Notes under the pieces: model-generated
The model's database searches: none
The model's input: the letters and a program-made list of their open reading frames with translations, nothing else
Told to the model about the DNA's origin: nothing
DNA from: Microcaldota archaeon
Lineage (GTDB): Archaea; Micrarchaeota; Micrarchaeia; Micrarchaeales; Micrarchaeaceae
NCBI GenBank assembly: GCA_027339055.1
Contig: DAHWRK010000002.1
Span: forward strand, 1-64,000
Length of the DNA stretch: 64,000 bases
Direction of reading: 5' to 3'
Translations under genes and position numbers: made by a program
In this document: one piece after another, positions 25,812-33,779 of the stretch
Layout: the number at the start of each line of letters is the position of its first letter
Numbering within the stretch: position 1 is the stretch's first letter

Positions 25812-26042
25812 TTATTTTGCAGCCTTCCTTCCGCGTGCCTGCTTTACCCTTGATACATAGCCGTTGCTGTCCACGAAGTAAAGGAAGCCCTTCTCTCTTT
25901 CTACTTTTTCGTTGCCTACCTTGGCCTTCCTTCCGGACTTGTTCGACCTAGTCGGATTCTGCCATACGTAGCCGTCCTTTCCGAGATAATACAGGTATCC
26001 CTCCTCTCTCTTTATTGCTTCTCTCGAAATTTTTTCTGCCAT
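25812..26042 (-). CDS. Small basic two-repeat protein inside the ribosomal protein cluster
   Basis: A 76-aa basic protein starting at ATG 26042. It contains two similar units: EGYLYYLGKDGYVWQ (about residues 15-29) and KGFLYFVDSNGYVSR (about 51-65), each preceded by K/R-R-E and joined by a lysine/arginine-rich linker. It sits between uL2 and uS19, which are normally adjacent in archaea, with gaps of about 31 and 74 nt. The position and charge suggest ribosome or RNA association. That is inference; no known family was recognised. Confidence 0.7.
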   Translation of the reverse strand: MAEKISREAIKREEGYLYYLGKDGYVWQNPTRSNKSGRKAKVGNEKVEREKGFLYFVDSNGYVSRVKQARGRKAAK

Positions 26043-26116
26043 GTCAACACCATTTAGTGTATTTTTATTTGTAAGCAAAGCTTTTAAACCACATCTTTTG
26101 TTTTGCTTTTAGAGGT

Positions 26117-26830
26117 TTACCTCTTTTTCCTGCCTACGCGGCGCGCCGCTATGTGGCCTACCTTCCTTCCTGGAGGTGCGTTCCTTGATGTCATGCTGCT
26201 CTTTCCCTTGTGGTGCTGCTTGCCTCCGAACGGGTGGTCCACGGGGTTCATCTTTACTCCACGGTTCCTCGGCCACGTCCTGTTTAAAGTGTGATACATG
26301 TAATGGCTCTTGCCTGCCTTTACTATTGGCTGATCCTTTACTCCAGCGCCTGCTATCATGCCCAGCTGGGCCCTGCAGGCGCTGTCTAGAGTTACTGTCT
26401 GCTTTGAAGGCAGCTGGAGCGTAACATTACGCTCGGACTTCGCGATTATAACTGCGAACGAGCCGGCTGCCCTGACGAGCTTGCCTCCGTCGCCTTTAAG
26501 CACCTCTAGGTTGTATACGGGAACCCCCTCTGGGACGTCACCGAGCCTGACTATGCTTCCGAGAACGGGCTTGGCATCAGGTCCCATGTAAATCTTGTCC
26601 CCTATCTTTATGCCTTCTGGCGCTACGTAAAAACCCCTGTTGAAGTCCTCGTACACAACGCACATAAGTGGCGCGCTGTGGCCGGTATGGTTGAATATGT
26701 CTATTACCTCTGCGCTCATGCTTACGTCAGGGGCCTTTTCATAAGCTACGCTTATGTCGAATGTGTTGGGCAGCTTGGTGTATACGTTGGAACCCTTGCC
26801 CCTTCTCTGCTGTCTGAGTTTCTTTCCCAT
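26117..26830 (-). CDS. rplB: Ribosomal protein uL2
   Basis: A 237-aa large-subunit protein near the peptidyl transferase centre. The C-terminal RGVKMNPVDHPFGGKQHHKG contains the conserved histidine region. GTGACAT precedes ATG 26830. It follows uL23 by 3 nt. Confidence 0.95.
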   Translation of the reverse strand: MGKKLRQQRRGKGSNVYTKLPNTFDISVAYEKAPDVSMSAEVIDIFNHTGHSAPLMCVVYEDFNRGFYVAPEGIKIGDKIYMGPDAKPVLGSIVRLGDVPEGVPVYNLEVLKGDGGKLVRAAGSFAVIIAKSERNVTLQLPSKQTVTLDSACRAQLGMIAGAGVKDQPIVKAGKSHYMYHTLNRTWPRNRGVKMNPVDHPFGGKQHHKGKSSMTSRNAPPGRKVGHIAARRVGRKKR

Positions 26831-26833
26831 ATG

Positions 26834-27085
26834 TCACACCAGCTTAAGCTTCATTGCTATGTCGCCTGCGTTGCTTTCCTTCGAAAGCTTTATGTATGCC
26901 CTCTTCACGTTGTTGGGCATGTTGACAGTGCGCACTGCGCTTACCTTTGCGTTGAAAACGCCTTGAAATTCCTGCTTTATTTGAGCCTTCGTGGCCCTGG
27001 AGTCCACCACATATACTATGGTGTTTCCTTTGGTTATTAGGCCTACGGCCTTTTCAGTAGCAAGTGGATATTTAAGCACTGACAT
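26834..27085 (-). CDS. rplW: Ribosomal protein uL23
   Basis: An 83-aa protein located at the tunnel exit, where it helps dock SRP and chaperones. The family pattern YPLATEKAV...NTIVYVVDSRATKAQIKQ is clear. ATG 27085 was chosen because GGTGC lies just upstream and the frame then starts MSVLKYPLATEKA. Its start lies within the 3' end of the uL4 gene. Confidence 0.94.
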   Translation of the reverse strand: MSVLKYPLATEKAVGLITKGNTIVYVVDSRATKAQIKQEFQGVFNAKVSAVRTVNMPNNVKRAYIKLSKESNAGDIAMKLKLV

Positions 27086-27863
27086 TCTTTGCACCTTTCT
27101 TTATCAATACAGCTTTTTCGACAGCCGCGTCCAGGTTTTTTAGGGCTGATGCGCTCCACAGCACGGTCTTGACCGGGTTCCCCCCTGGGGCCACAGCGCT
27201 GACCTGAAGCTCCGAAAGCGTGCATGTAGTTACACCTTTGACGTTGCGGGAGGCCCTGAAAGAGCCTTCTTCATCAGAAGTTACAACCAGCATTTTGTGC
27301 TGTTGCTTGCTCCTCGTCTTCCTTACGCTCCTTATTGTCTTGACGCGTGCGGATTCTATTACCGAATAAAGCTTGTTTGTCTCAAGAAACTTCACGAAAT
27401 CCTTTGTTTTGGATATCTTTGCTATCCCATCAAAAACGGTGGGCTTTCCCGCATTGGATTTTACGGCCATTGCTATGGCGCTCTTAAGGGCGTTGACGTA
27501 TTCCCTGTTGTTGAGCCTCTCGACCAATGTTTTCTCCACCATGTGCGGGTGCGCCCTCTTTCCAGATACCGAAGATGGTATGCGCCTTACCCTTCCGAGC
27601 GAGCCTCCGCCGAGCTTTTCCCTCGGCCTTATGGCCCTTCCGACGTGCCTTCCTGCCCTGTAGGAGCCCATGGCTCCGAAATAAGCGGCAGTAGTCTGCA
27701 TTCCTGCCAGGACGTAATGGCCCTGTGGCTGCAGCTTCAGCGATGCTTCGGCGGCAACGGCTCTGTCGATAAGCCATTTTCTTGGCTCGGCCTCGAACGC
27801 TTTTGGAGCCTGCATTTTCGATACTGGCTTGCCTTCTATGTTGAATACTTCTATTTCCTGCAA
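27072..27863 (-). CDS. rplD: Ribosomal protein uL4
   Basis: A 263-aa archaeal uL4 with the extended loop (RPREKLGGGSLGRVRRIPSS) that reaches the exit tunnel. The first codon is TTG (27863), with GATGATAT upstream inside the uL3 stop region; no ATG fits the conserved N terminus. It overlaps uL23 by 14 nt. Confidence 0.94.
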   Translation of the reverse strand: MQEIEVFNIEGKPVSKMQAPKAFEAEPRKWLIDRAVAAEASLKLQPQGHYVLAGMQTTAAYFGAMGSYRAGRHVGRAIRPREKLGGGSLGRVRRIPSSVSGKRAHPHMVEKTLVERLNNREYVNALKSAIAMAVKSNAGKPTVFDGIAKISKTKDFVKFLETNKLYSVIESARVKTIRSVRKTRSKQQHKMLVVTSDEEGSFRASRNVKGVTTCTLSELQVSAVAPGGNPVKTVLWSASALKNLDAAVEKAVLIKKGAKNVSA

Positions 27864-27867
27864 AATA

Positions 27868-28824
27868 TCATCCCTTTATGAAATTTACTTTGGCTTCGTT
27901 TATGCCCCTTGCGTTCCTGTTTTCCACTGATTTCTTTATCCTCACTATGCGCTTCACCGGTCCCGGGACCGAGCCTTCTATTATTACATAATCGTTCCTG
28001 ACAAGGCCGTAGTTCTTAAACCCGGATTTTGGATTTATTGTGGAAGCTTCTTCCTTTGTGCCAAGCTTTAGTATGCGCTTGTTGTGCTCCGTCCTGTAGT
28101 TGAAGCCCATCTGTCCTGCCATAGGCACAGTATACATTACCTTTCCCGGAGTGAATGCACCCAAAGTTCCAACGTGCCTTATTTTGCCCGTCGCCTTGTG
28201 GAACATCCTCGATACGCCGAAACGCTTTATCGGGCCCTGCCATCCCTTGCCCTTGGATATGCTGACTACGTCGACAAATTCTCCGTTTTTGAATATTTCA
28301 TTAGCCCTGAGCTCCTTGCCGAGCTTGGAAGTGGCAAACTCAAGCTTTTCCTTTATGTCCTTGCCAGTTATCTTCGCTTCGAACCTCTCATGGTGGTTTG
28401 TATTTGTTCCTGTGGTTTTCGGATCGGCAGCCACAAGCAATGCGACATCTGTTATTCCTTCAAGCTTTTCCCCTGATGGAATCTTGGATTCGTCGTTTTT
28501 GACGCTTTTGATGCCGAGCTTTTGCGAAGAGGCCTTGCTGAGTATGTCGACATGCGCTTTCTTGTAGCGCGTGGCCTCGTCAATTGAGTATAGCCTTATG
28601 CCGTAAACCTCCATCGCCGGAAGCTCCAGTACCGTGCACGCTTTGGAGACTTCCTGTCCCTTCGCCGGCGAATTGCTGTCGTCTGTAATCGACAGCGTCG
28701 TCATTCCGACCTTGTATGTAAGCAAATTCGAAAGCGATACCTCTTTTACAGAGCCTGCGCTCCTGATGCGCGGTAGACGCCTGCCCGCGCGCCTTCTGGG
28801 CCAATACTGCAATGAGCCTGCCAT
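27868..28824 (-). CDS. rplC: Ribosomal protein uL3
   Basis: A 318-aa archaeal uL3, first gene of this cluster. The N terminus SLQYWPRRRAGRRLPRIRS and the central GKGWQGPIKRFGVSR segment are diagnostic. It helps form the factor-binding side of the large subunit. Four nucleotides separate it from uL4. Confidence 0.95.
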   Translation of the reverse strand: MAGSLQYWPRRRAGRRLPRIRSAGSVKEVSLSNLLTYKVGMTTLSITDDSNSPAKGQEVSKACTVLELPAMEVYGIRLYSIDEATRYKKAHVDILSKASSQKLGIKSVKNDESKIPSGEKLEGITDVALLVAADPKTTGTNTNHHERFEAKITGKDIKEKLEFATSKLGKELRANEIFKNGEFVDVVSISKGKGWQGPIKRFGVSRMFHKATGKIRHVGTLGAFTPGKVMYTVPMAGQMGFNYRTEHNKRILKLGTKEEASTINPKSGFKNYGLVRNDYVIIEGSVPGPVKRIVRIKKSVENRNARGINEAKVNFIKG

Positions 28825-28910
28825 TTAAACACTTTGTAAACGTTAAAATTCAGTACTTGACGTAGGAATTGCCGCAAAGATTAAAGCGCTTTCATATTTA
28901 TTGTGTATAT

Positions 28911-29174
28911 TTATATATTTTTACTTTTCTGCTTTTTTGCGGAATTCTCGCTTATTGAAGCGATGTCGTCGACAAGCCTGATTTCCTTGAGCACCGAGTT
29001 GCACGCGGCGGTGAGCGCCACTATGTCCTCAGCTTCTACCTTTACGCTTATCCTTTTTGCGGACTCGCTTACGGATAGATCGCTTCTCGATGTATGGTAC
29101 TGCTGACGCAATTTTTGCGCGTATTTTATGTCGTGAAGTTTGGGTATGCTGATGGTTATTTTATAACCCATCAT
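28911..29174 (-). CDS. KEOPS subunit Pcc1-like
   Basis: An 87-aa protein with the short Pcc1 layout: a strand YKITISIPK, a helix, a strand KRISVKVEAED, and a helix LTAACNSVLKEIRLVDDIAS. Pcc1 dimerises the KEOPS complex, which makes the t6A base of ANN-decoding tRNAs such as the tRNA-Ile, tRNA-Met and tRNA-Lys genes in this window. Its ATG overlaps the stop codon of the eL15 gene, so the two are translated together. Confidence 0.75.
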   Translation of the reverse strand: MMGYKITISIPKLHDIKYAQKLRQQYHTSRSDLSVSESAKRISVKVEAEDIVALTAACNSVLKEIRLVDDIASISENSAKKQKSKNI

Positions 29175-29677
29175 AAGCCTCTCAACTTCTTTCCTGAAGA
29201 TGTGAGTGCCCTATTAGCCCTGCCGCTCTTGGCTGCTATAGGGGCATATACCGCATCCCTCTTTATGCCGTTGTCCTGCTTGGACACAAGTATGACCTCA
29301 TAGAATCTTGTGGTTCCGGTTTCACCCACAAAATATGAATTGAGCACCTCGTAGTTTGAGAATTTCTTTGACGCTCGCTCTTCTGCTATCATCTGCATAT
29401 TCTTATGCCTTGATATGAACCTCGCGCTCTTCGAAGGCTTTCTGCCGCCTCCGACCGTTTGCCTCTTTCTGTTTCCTTTCCTTACTGCAGTGCGCACTAC
29501 TACTATGCCCTGCTTGGCCTTGTAGCCGAGCTCTCTGGCCCTTGCCAGGTTCGAAGGCCTTTCCACTTTGGTTATGTTGCCTTGCTTGGACCATTCGGTC
29601 AGCCTGTTTTTGTATTCAGGGCTTCTCTCCTTGTATTCTTTTATGATTGTCTCCTTTATGTATTTACTCGCTCCCAT
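29171..29677 (-). CDS. rpl15e: Ribosomal protein eL15
   Basis: A 168-aa archaeal/eukaryotic-type large-subunit protein. ARARELGYKAKQGIVVVRTA and GGRKPSKSARF are typical. ATG 29677 has GTGATT immediately upstream; a longer frame to 29686 is unlikely. A TATA-like AGTATTTAATAA (about 29747-29758) lies about 70 nt upstream. It is co-transcribed with Pcc1. Confidence 0.94.
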   Translation of the reverse strand: MGASKYIKETIIKEYKERSPEYKNRLTEWSKQGNITKVERPSNLARARELGYKAKQGIVVVRTAVRKGNRKRQTVGGGRKPSKSARFISRHKNMQMIAEERASKKFSNYEVLNSYFVGETGTTRFYEVILVSKQDNGIKRDAVYAPIAAKSGRANRALTSSGKKLRGL

Positions 29678-30064
29678 GAAAATCACGATTACGGCACGTA
29701 AGGACGCGTCGTGGATGAATGTTCGCCTGATTATTTACCATAGAAAATTATTAAATACTATGCAGGCATTGGAGCATCACAGGAGCCGATTATAACATTA
29801 TTGTGTTTTTGTTTGATCCGTGTTTTTAGATATAGTACATTTGGTGAAGAGTCGCGGATACGCTGAACGGAGATGGGGAGACTCTGTTTATTACAAATAA
29901 GCCTGCAAACAGGGCCAAAACAGCAATGGAAATTTCTTCATTTGGCAAACGCTCGTTTCCCGCACATTTAAACACATTTTCACTGGATTTTTGGGATAGA
30001 TTTAAATAATATAAAAGCCATAATAAGTAAACGCTTGAACGTTAAACCCGTTACGGTGCTAATT
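29678..30064. other. Divergent intergenic region between eL15 and TFE
   Basis: This 387-nt stretch holds the minus-strand promoter of eL15 and, at 29998-30015, a plus-strand AGATTTAAATAATATAAA box for TFE. Between them (about 29770-29960) I see no coding frame or convincing hairpin. A small RNA cannot be excluded. Confidence 0.5.
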
Positions 30065-30961
30065 ATGCAAAAAACCAACAAAAAAGCGACCCATGTTAAA
30101 GTCAAGGTTAAAAGCAAGGCAAGGACAAAACCTGCGCAGAAGCATAAGGCAATTCTGAAAGCAAGAATAAATCCAGCCAGTGCCAAATTTGCAGCAAAGC
30201 ATAAAACAAACGCCAAACCAGTGAAGAAAACAGTCGAAACGAAAAAGAATATAGCAGTGAAATCAGGCAAAAAAAATATTAAGGCGAAACAGCAGGAAAA
30301 GCCAAAATCAAAACAAACCCAGCACGTTGTAAAAGGCGCACCCGCAGAAGTAAAGGTGATAAGCGACAGGAAAGCGCAGTCTATCGAAAAAGCCAAGAAG
30401 CAGAAGGAGCTTGACGAAGCGACGTACACCGCAAATGCGATGAAATACATAGAAGCTCTTGTAGAAGACACCAGAATATCTGACTATCTCAACAAAAATG
30501 TCAGCAGGCATGCTTCAGAAGTAATTGACCTCCTTACAACCCCGAGAACCGACGAGGAGATAGCAGCTGCGCTTGACTTGAAAATAAATGCCGTAAGGCG
30601 CATACTCAACATAATGCAGGGCTACGGAATAACAAATTATAATGTTTCGAAGAACAACGAAGGATGGCTTTCGTTCGCGTGGTATATAAATACCAATAAG
30701 GTGCCGCAATTCTTCGATTACGTAAAAAACACAACTTCGGAAAAGGCAACGCTAAAAGACGACTGCAACGACTATTTTGTATGCAAGTCATGCTACGACG
30801 ACAATAAGTTCGTATTCACATTCGACGCAGCTTACGAATCAGTATTCAAATGCAACATATGCAGCAAGCAGCTTTCCAGAATAGACAGGGGAAAAGCTTC
30901 GGAGTTGCTTTCTGGAGCCATCCAAGAACAGGAGAAGCTAGCTTCTGCCGACCAACACTAA
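30065..30961 (+). CDS. tfe: Transcription factor E (TFE-alpha) with lysine-rich N-terminal tail
   Basis: A protein of about 298 aa that helps RNA polymerase open promoters. The winged helix begins near residue 140 (SRHASEVIDLLTTPRTDEEI, then KINAVRRILNIMQGYGI). It is followed by a zinc ribbon with CKSC (about 240) and CNIC (about 268). Residues 1 to about 115 are an extra tail made almost entirely of K, A, T, Q, P, V, resembling eukaryotic histone H1 or archaeal polycationic tails; normal archaeal TFE is about 170-190 aa. ATG 30065 is preceded by GGTGCT. An in-frame TTG at 30035 is nearer to the TATA box. Confidence 0.88.
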   Translation: MQKTNKKATHVKVKVKSKARTKPAQKHKAILKARINPASAKFAAKHKTNAKPVKKTVETKKNIAVKSGKKNIKAKQQEKPKSKQTQHVVKGAPAEVKVISDRKAQSIEKAKKQKELDEATYTANAMKYIEALVEDTRISDYLNKNVSRHASEVIDLLTTPRTDEEIAAALDLKINAVRRILNIMQGYGITNYNVSKNNEGWLSFAWYINTNKVPQFFDYVKNTTSEKATLKDDCNDYFVCKSCYDDNKFVFTFDAAYESVFKCNICSKQLSRIDRGKASELLSGAIQEQEKLASADQH

Positions 30962-30996
30962 CCTATTTTAAGTTTCGTTGCGAAAACAATCACTAC

Positions 30997-31071
30997 AGCG
31001 AGGTAGGGTAGCCTGGAGTGCCCGCCGGGCTCATAACCCGGAGATCGGTGGTTCAAATCCACCCCTCGCTA
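30997..31071 (+). tRNA. Initiator tRNA-Met (CAU)
   Basis: The sequence begins A-GCGAGG and pairs with CCTCGCT, giving the A1-U72 pair typical of archaeal initiators. The anticodon arm CCGGG-CTCATAA-CCCGG has the three G-C pairs that direct it to the P site. The T arm is GGTGG-TTCAAAT-CCACC. There is no intron, and only ACC follows in the genome, so CCA is added later. Confidence 0.93.
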
Positions 31072-31084
31072 CCTACACTCTCCG

Positions 31085-31223
31085 ACCCCACACTTCCGCT
31101 AATCGCATCGTTTTATTTATATATATAAGCTAATCAAAACAACATACAACTATACAGTATCGGACTTTTGAAATTAAAAATGTTTTTCTGGAAATATATA
31201 ACGGAATACTGGAAGTGTGGGGT
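31085..31223. repeat. 13-bp perfect inverted repeat around the GINS promoter
   Basis: ACCCCACACTTCC (31085-31097) is repeated inverted as GGAAGTGTGGGGT (31211-31223). The arms enclose a TATA-rich segment (TTTATTTATATATATAAG, about 31111-31128), and the downstream arm ends 4 nt before ATG 31228. It could be a paired operator, but no protein is known to bind it. Confidence 0.5.
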
Positions 31224-31227
31224 TAGT

Positions 31228-31737
31228 ATGGTAGAGGGTGTAACTTATAATTTTTTATGGGAAGTATTGCAAAAAGAAAGGTCCAGCAATGCTCTGCAGC
31301 TTTTGCCTAAAAATTTTTATTCTGATGTAAGGGGATTTATAGAAGGAACAAAAAACGAGCTTCAGAAGAACGAAGGGGCTGAAATACAAGCAGGGAACAT
31401 AGAACGGCTTGTTTCTGAGATATTCGAAAAAAGGAAACAAAAAGTCGCTTTATATGTTGCGTACAAAAAACCGCTGCCGAGCCCAATAACAGAAATAGAA
31501 ACAGACCTTTATAATAAAATGATGGAGCTTTATGTCAACACCAAACTAACAGGCTCCAAAGAAACAAAAACACAGCAAGAAAGGCTCAGGGTAATAATAG
31601 AAAAGCTCCCTGAAGTGTTCTTGCCATCAGGATCCAAAATAGGCCCCCTAGAAAAAGGACAGTTTATAGAGGTACAGGACAAAAACGACAGCAAGTTCCT
31701 TATAGATAATTCTTTATGTGTTTACGAGAAATTATAA
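31228..31737 (+). CDS. GINS complex subunit, GINS51-type
   Basis: A protein of about 169 aa that would join MCM and Cdc45/RecJ in the replicative helicase. The N-terminal A domain has the pattern LQKERSSNALQLLPKNFYSD followed by a long helical region. The small C-terminal B domain (FLPSGSKIGPLEKGQFIEV) is at the end, the A-B order of GINS51/Sld5/Psf1. ATG 31228 was chosen; a longer frame to TTG 31168 overlaps the promoter. It is the first gene of a run with eL42, aIF2-alpha and PAC2. Confidence 0.72.
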   Translation: MVEGVTYNFLWEVLQKERSSNALQLLPKNFYSDVRGFIEGTKNELQKNEGAEIQAGNIERLVSEIFEKRKQKVALYVAYKKPLPSPITEIETDLYNKMMELYVNTKLTGSKETKTQQERLRVIIEKLPEVFLPSGSKIGPLEKGQFIEVQDKNDSKFLIDNSLCVYEKL

Positions 31738-31760
31738 ACGCGAGCTTATAAAGTGATGTT

Positions 31761-32042
31761 ATGAAGATAGCTAGAGAACTCAACGTTTACTGCCCCAAAT
31801 GCGGTAAACACACTGAGCACAAGGTAGTGATATATTCCAAAAAGCAGGAAAGCGGGCTTAACGTCGGAAAAAGGCGCAGGGCCAGAAAGCTTAAAGGAAT
31901 AACCGGAAAGGTAAAAGGACAGGCAACGGTTGTCAAAGTGGCGAAGAGGCAGAAAGTGCTCCTCCAGTGCAAGGTGTGCAAATACGAGGTAGAGCGCGTT
32001 CTTGGCTCAAGGACCAAGAAGAAGCTGGAATTCGCCATATGA
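31761..32042 (+). CDS. rpl44e: Ribosomal protein eL42 (L44e)
   Basis: A 93-aa zinc-binding large-subunit protein near the E site. The two zinc half-sites CPKC and CKVC are at residues about 11-14 and 73-76. GTGATG precedes the ATG. eS27, which normally follows in archaea, is not found here. Confidence 0.93.
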   Translation: MKIARELNVYCPKCGKHTEHKVVIYSKKQESGLNVGKRRRARKLKGITGKVKGQATVVKVAKRQKVLLQCKVCKYEVERVLGSRTKKKLEFAI

Positions 32043-32047
32043 TTTGA

Positions 32048-32854
32048 ATGACAGAACAAAAGCAACAGAGGAATTCGCCGAGGCCCGGAGAGCTGGTTAT
32101 AGCGCAGGTATCGAAGATAATGCAGTTCGGCGCATACTGCAAGCTGCTCGAATACAACGGAATAGAAGTTTTCATACCTATAAGAGAAGTATCTTCCGGA
32201 TGGATCAAGAACATACACGAGTTTCTGCACAACGGCCAAAAGCTGGTTTGCAAGATAACATACATAGACAACCAGAAGGGCACGATAGACGCATCCATCA
32301 AAAAAGTAATGCCTAAAGAGGCCAAGGACAAGCTGGGCACATACAACCTCGAAAAGCGCTTCTCCATACTTGTCGGAAAAATGATAAAGGAGACTGGCGA
32401 AGAGAAAAACAGGGAAAAAATAGATTATGATATAGTGTCGGAATTCGGGAGCTACGCGCAGCTTTATTTTGACCTTTCAGAAGGGACCAAGCGCTTCAAG
32501 GAATCCAAGATGCCTAAGAAGCTCAAGGACAGGCTCAGGGAATTCATAGACGAGCAAAACGCCAAGAAGAAGCACAGGGTCGCATACGTCCTGGAAATGG
32601 TCGTTGAGGATACTGAAAACGGGGTCACGATGATAAACGAGGCCCTTAAAGAAGCGGAAAAGTCCGGCGTGGAAATATCGTACATAAGCTCCCCAAAATA
32701 CCACATGGTGGCAGAGGGGGCCGATTACAAGGATTCGGAAGAAAAGGTAAAGTCCGCAGTAAGCACCATTGGTGCAAGGCTCAAGAACGTGGAGCTCAAG
32801 GTCGAAAAGGAGAAGTTAAGGAAGGACAAGGAAGGGATATTCGACAGCGATTGA
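32048..32854 (+). CDS. eif2a: Translation initiation factor aIF2 alpha subunit
   Basis: A 268-aa protein. An N-terminal S1/OB domain starts PGELVIAQVSKIMQFGAYCK, followed by a helical domain and a C-terminal alpha/beta domain that contacts the gamma subunit. With aIF2-gamma it delivers initiator tRNA, which is encoded 1 kb upstream. It follows eL42 by 5 nt. Confidence 0.93.
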   Translation: MTEQKQQRNSPRPGELVIAQVSKIMQFGAYCKLLEYNGIEVFIPIREVSSGWIKNIHEFLHNGQKLVCKITYIDNQKGTIDASIKKVMPKEAKDKLGTYNLEKRFSILVGKMIKETGEEKNREKIDYDIVSEFGSYAQLYFDLSEGTKRFKESKMPKKLKDRLREFIDEQNAKKKHRVAYVLEMVVEDTENGVTMINEALKEAEKSGVEISYISSPKYHMVAEGADYKDSEEKVKSAVSTIGARLKNVELKVEKEKLRKDKEGIFDSD

Positions 32855-32861
32855 TGATTGC

Positions 32862-33641
32862 ATGGAGAAAACAGTTATAAGGTACAAGAAGAATCTCAAG
32901 CTCAAGAACCCTGTGCTCATAGTCGGCCTGCCCGGAATAGGCAACGTCGGCAAGCTAGTAGCAGAGCACCTGATAAGGGAGTTCAAGGCCGAGCGCATAG
33001 CCACCGTCTATTCGCCCCATTTTCCGCACGAAGTCTTCATGACAAAGAGCGGGGGCATAAGGATAGTGAGCAACAGGTTCTACCTCATAAGGCGCAAGGG
33101 CAAGCAGGACGTCGTAGTTCTCACTGGCGATGCCCAGGCCATAAGCCCGGAAGGCCAGTACGAAGTGAGCCACAAGCTCGTAAGATTTTTCAAGGAGAAG
33201 CTGGGCGGCAGCTTCATATACACCATAGGCGGCTATAATGTCAGCGGCAACGTAGTGTCTTCTCCAAAAGTTTTCGGCAACGCCACATCGAAAAAGACGA
33301 TAAAGGAATTTGAGAAAGAAAACGTCCTTTTCGGCAAGGCGCACACCGTCATAATAGGCGCGGCGGGGCTAATGCTCGCTTTTGCGAAGATGGAAGACCT
33401 AGAAGGCGTATGCCTTATGGGCGAATCGACTTTCTTTGACATGGATCCGGCAGCGGCCAAGGCAGTGCTTGAGCTGCTTACCAAGAAACTGGGCATGAAG
33501 ATAGACACCACGCACATGGATTCGATGATAAAGGAAACCGCAAAAGCCCTCAAAGAGCTCGAAAAGCAGCTCTCAGGCACGGCACAGCTGCCTCCGCCGA
33601 TAGGAGGAGAAAACAATCCGAAGCCCTCTTACATAAGATGA
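32862..33641 (+). CDS. PAC2 family proteasome assembly chaperone
   Basis: A 259-aa protein with the PAC2/PbaB signature. NPVLIVGLPGIGNVGKLVAEHLI opens the domain, a SPEGQYEVSHKLVRFF segment follows, and IYTIGGY marks the central strand. Family members help assemble the proteasome alpha ring. It begins 7 nt after aIF2-alpha. In many archaea nop10 lies between these genes; it is absent here. The proline-rich tail is variable. Confidence 0.85.
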   Translation: MEKTVIRYKKNLKLKNPVLIVGLPGIGNVGKLVAEHLIREFKAERIATVYSPHFPHEVFMTKSGGIRIVSNRFYLIRRKGKQDVVVLTGDAQAISPEGQYEVSHKLVRFFKEKLGGSFIYTIGGYNVSGNVVSSPKVFGNATSKKTIKEFEKENVLFGKAHTVIIGAAGLMLAFAKMEDLEGVCLMGESTFFDMDPAAAKAVLELLTKKLGMKIDTTHMDSMIKETAKALKELEKQLSGTAQLPPPIGGENNPKPSYIR

Positions 33642-33669
33642 GCACGCAAGATTATGGGCCATTTCCCGC

Positions 33670-33757
33670 GCGCCAGTAATCTAGCCTGGTAGGATATCAG
33701 CTTCCCATACAAAACTGGAAAAAGCTGAATGCCCGGGTTCAAATCCCGGCTGGCGCA
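33670..33757 (+). tRNA. tRNA-Gly (CCC anticodon) with a 15-nt intron
   Basis: The acceptor is GCGCCAG/CTGGCGC with discriminator A. The D arm TCTAGCCTGGTAGGA is typical of glycine tRNA. The anticodon stem TCAGC (33697-33701) pairs with GCTGA (33724-33728), with anticodon CCC at 33704-33706. A 15-nt insert (33708-33722) sits after position 37. The T arm is CCGGG-TTCAAAT-CCCGG. No TATA box is visible between the PAC2 stop and the tRNA, so it may be processed from the operon transcript. Confidence 0.85.
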
Positions 33758-33779
33758 AATCATACTAAAAGGTGGATGC

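Noticed and set aside
29770-29960. Box C/D-like GGATGA...CTGA in the eL15-TFE intergenic region
   Set aside because: The C box does not match RTGATGA and no second C'/D' pair is found at the right distance.
29980-30471. A 163-aa minus-strand open frame over the TFE tail
   Set aside because: It is the complement of the lysine/alanine-rich low-complexity coding region, lacks a promoter and has no recognisable family.
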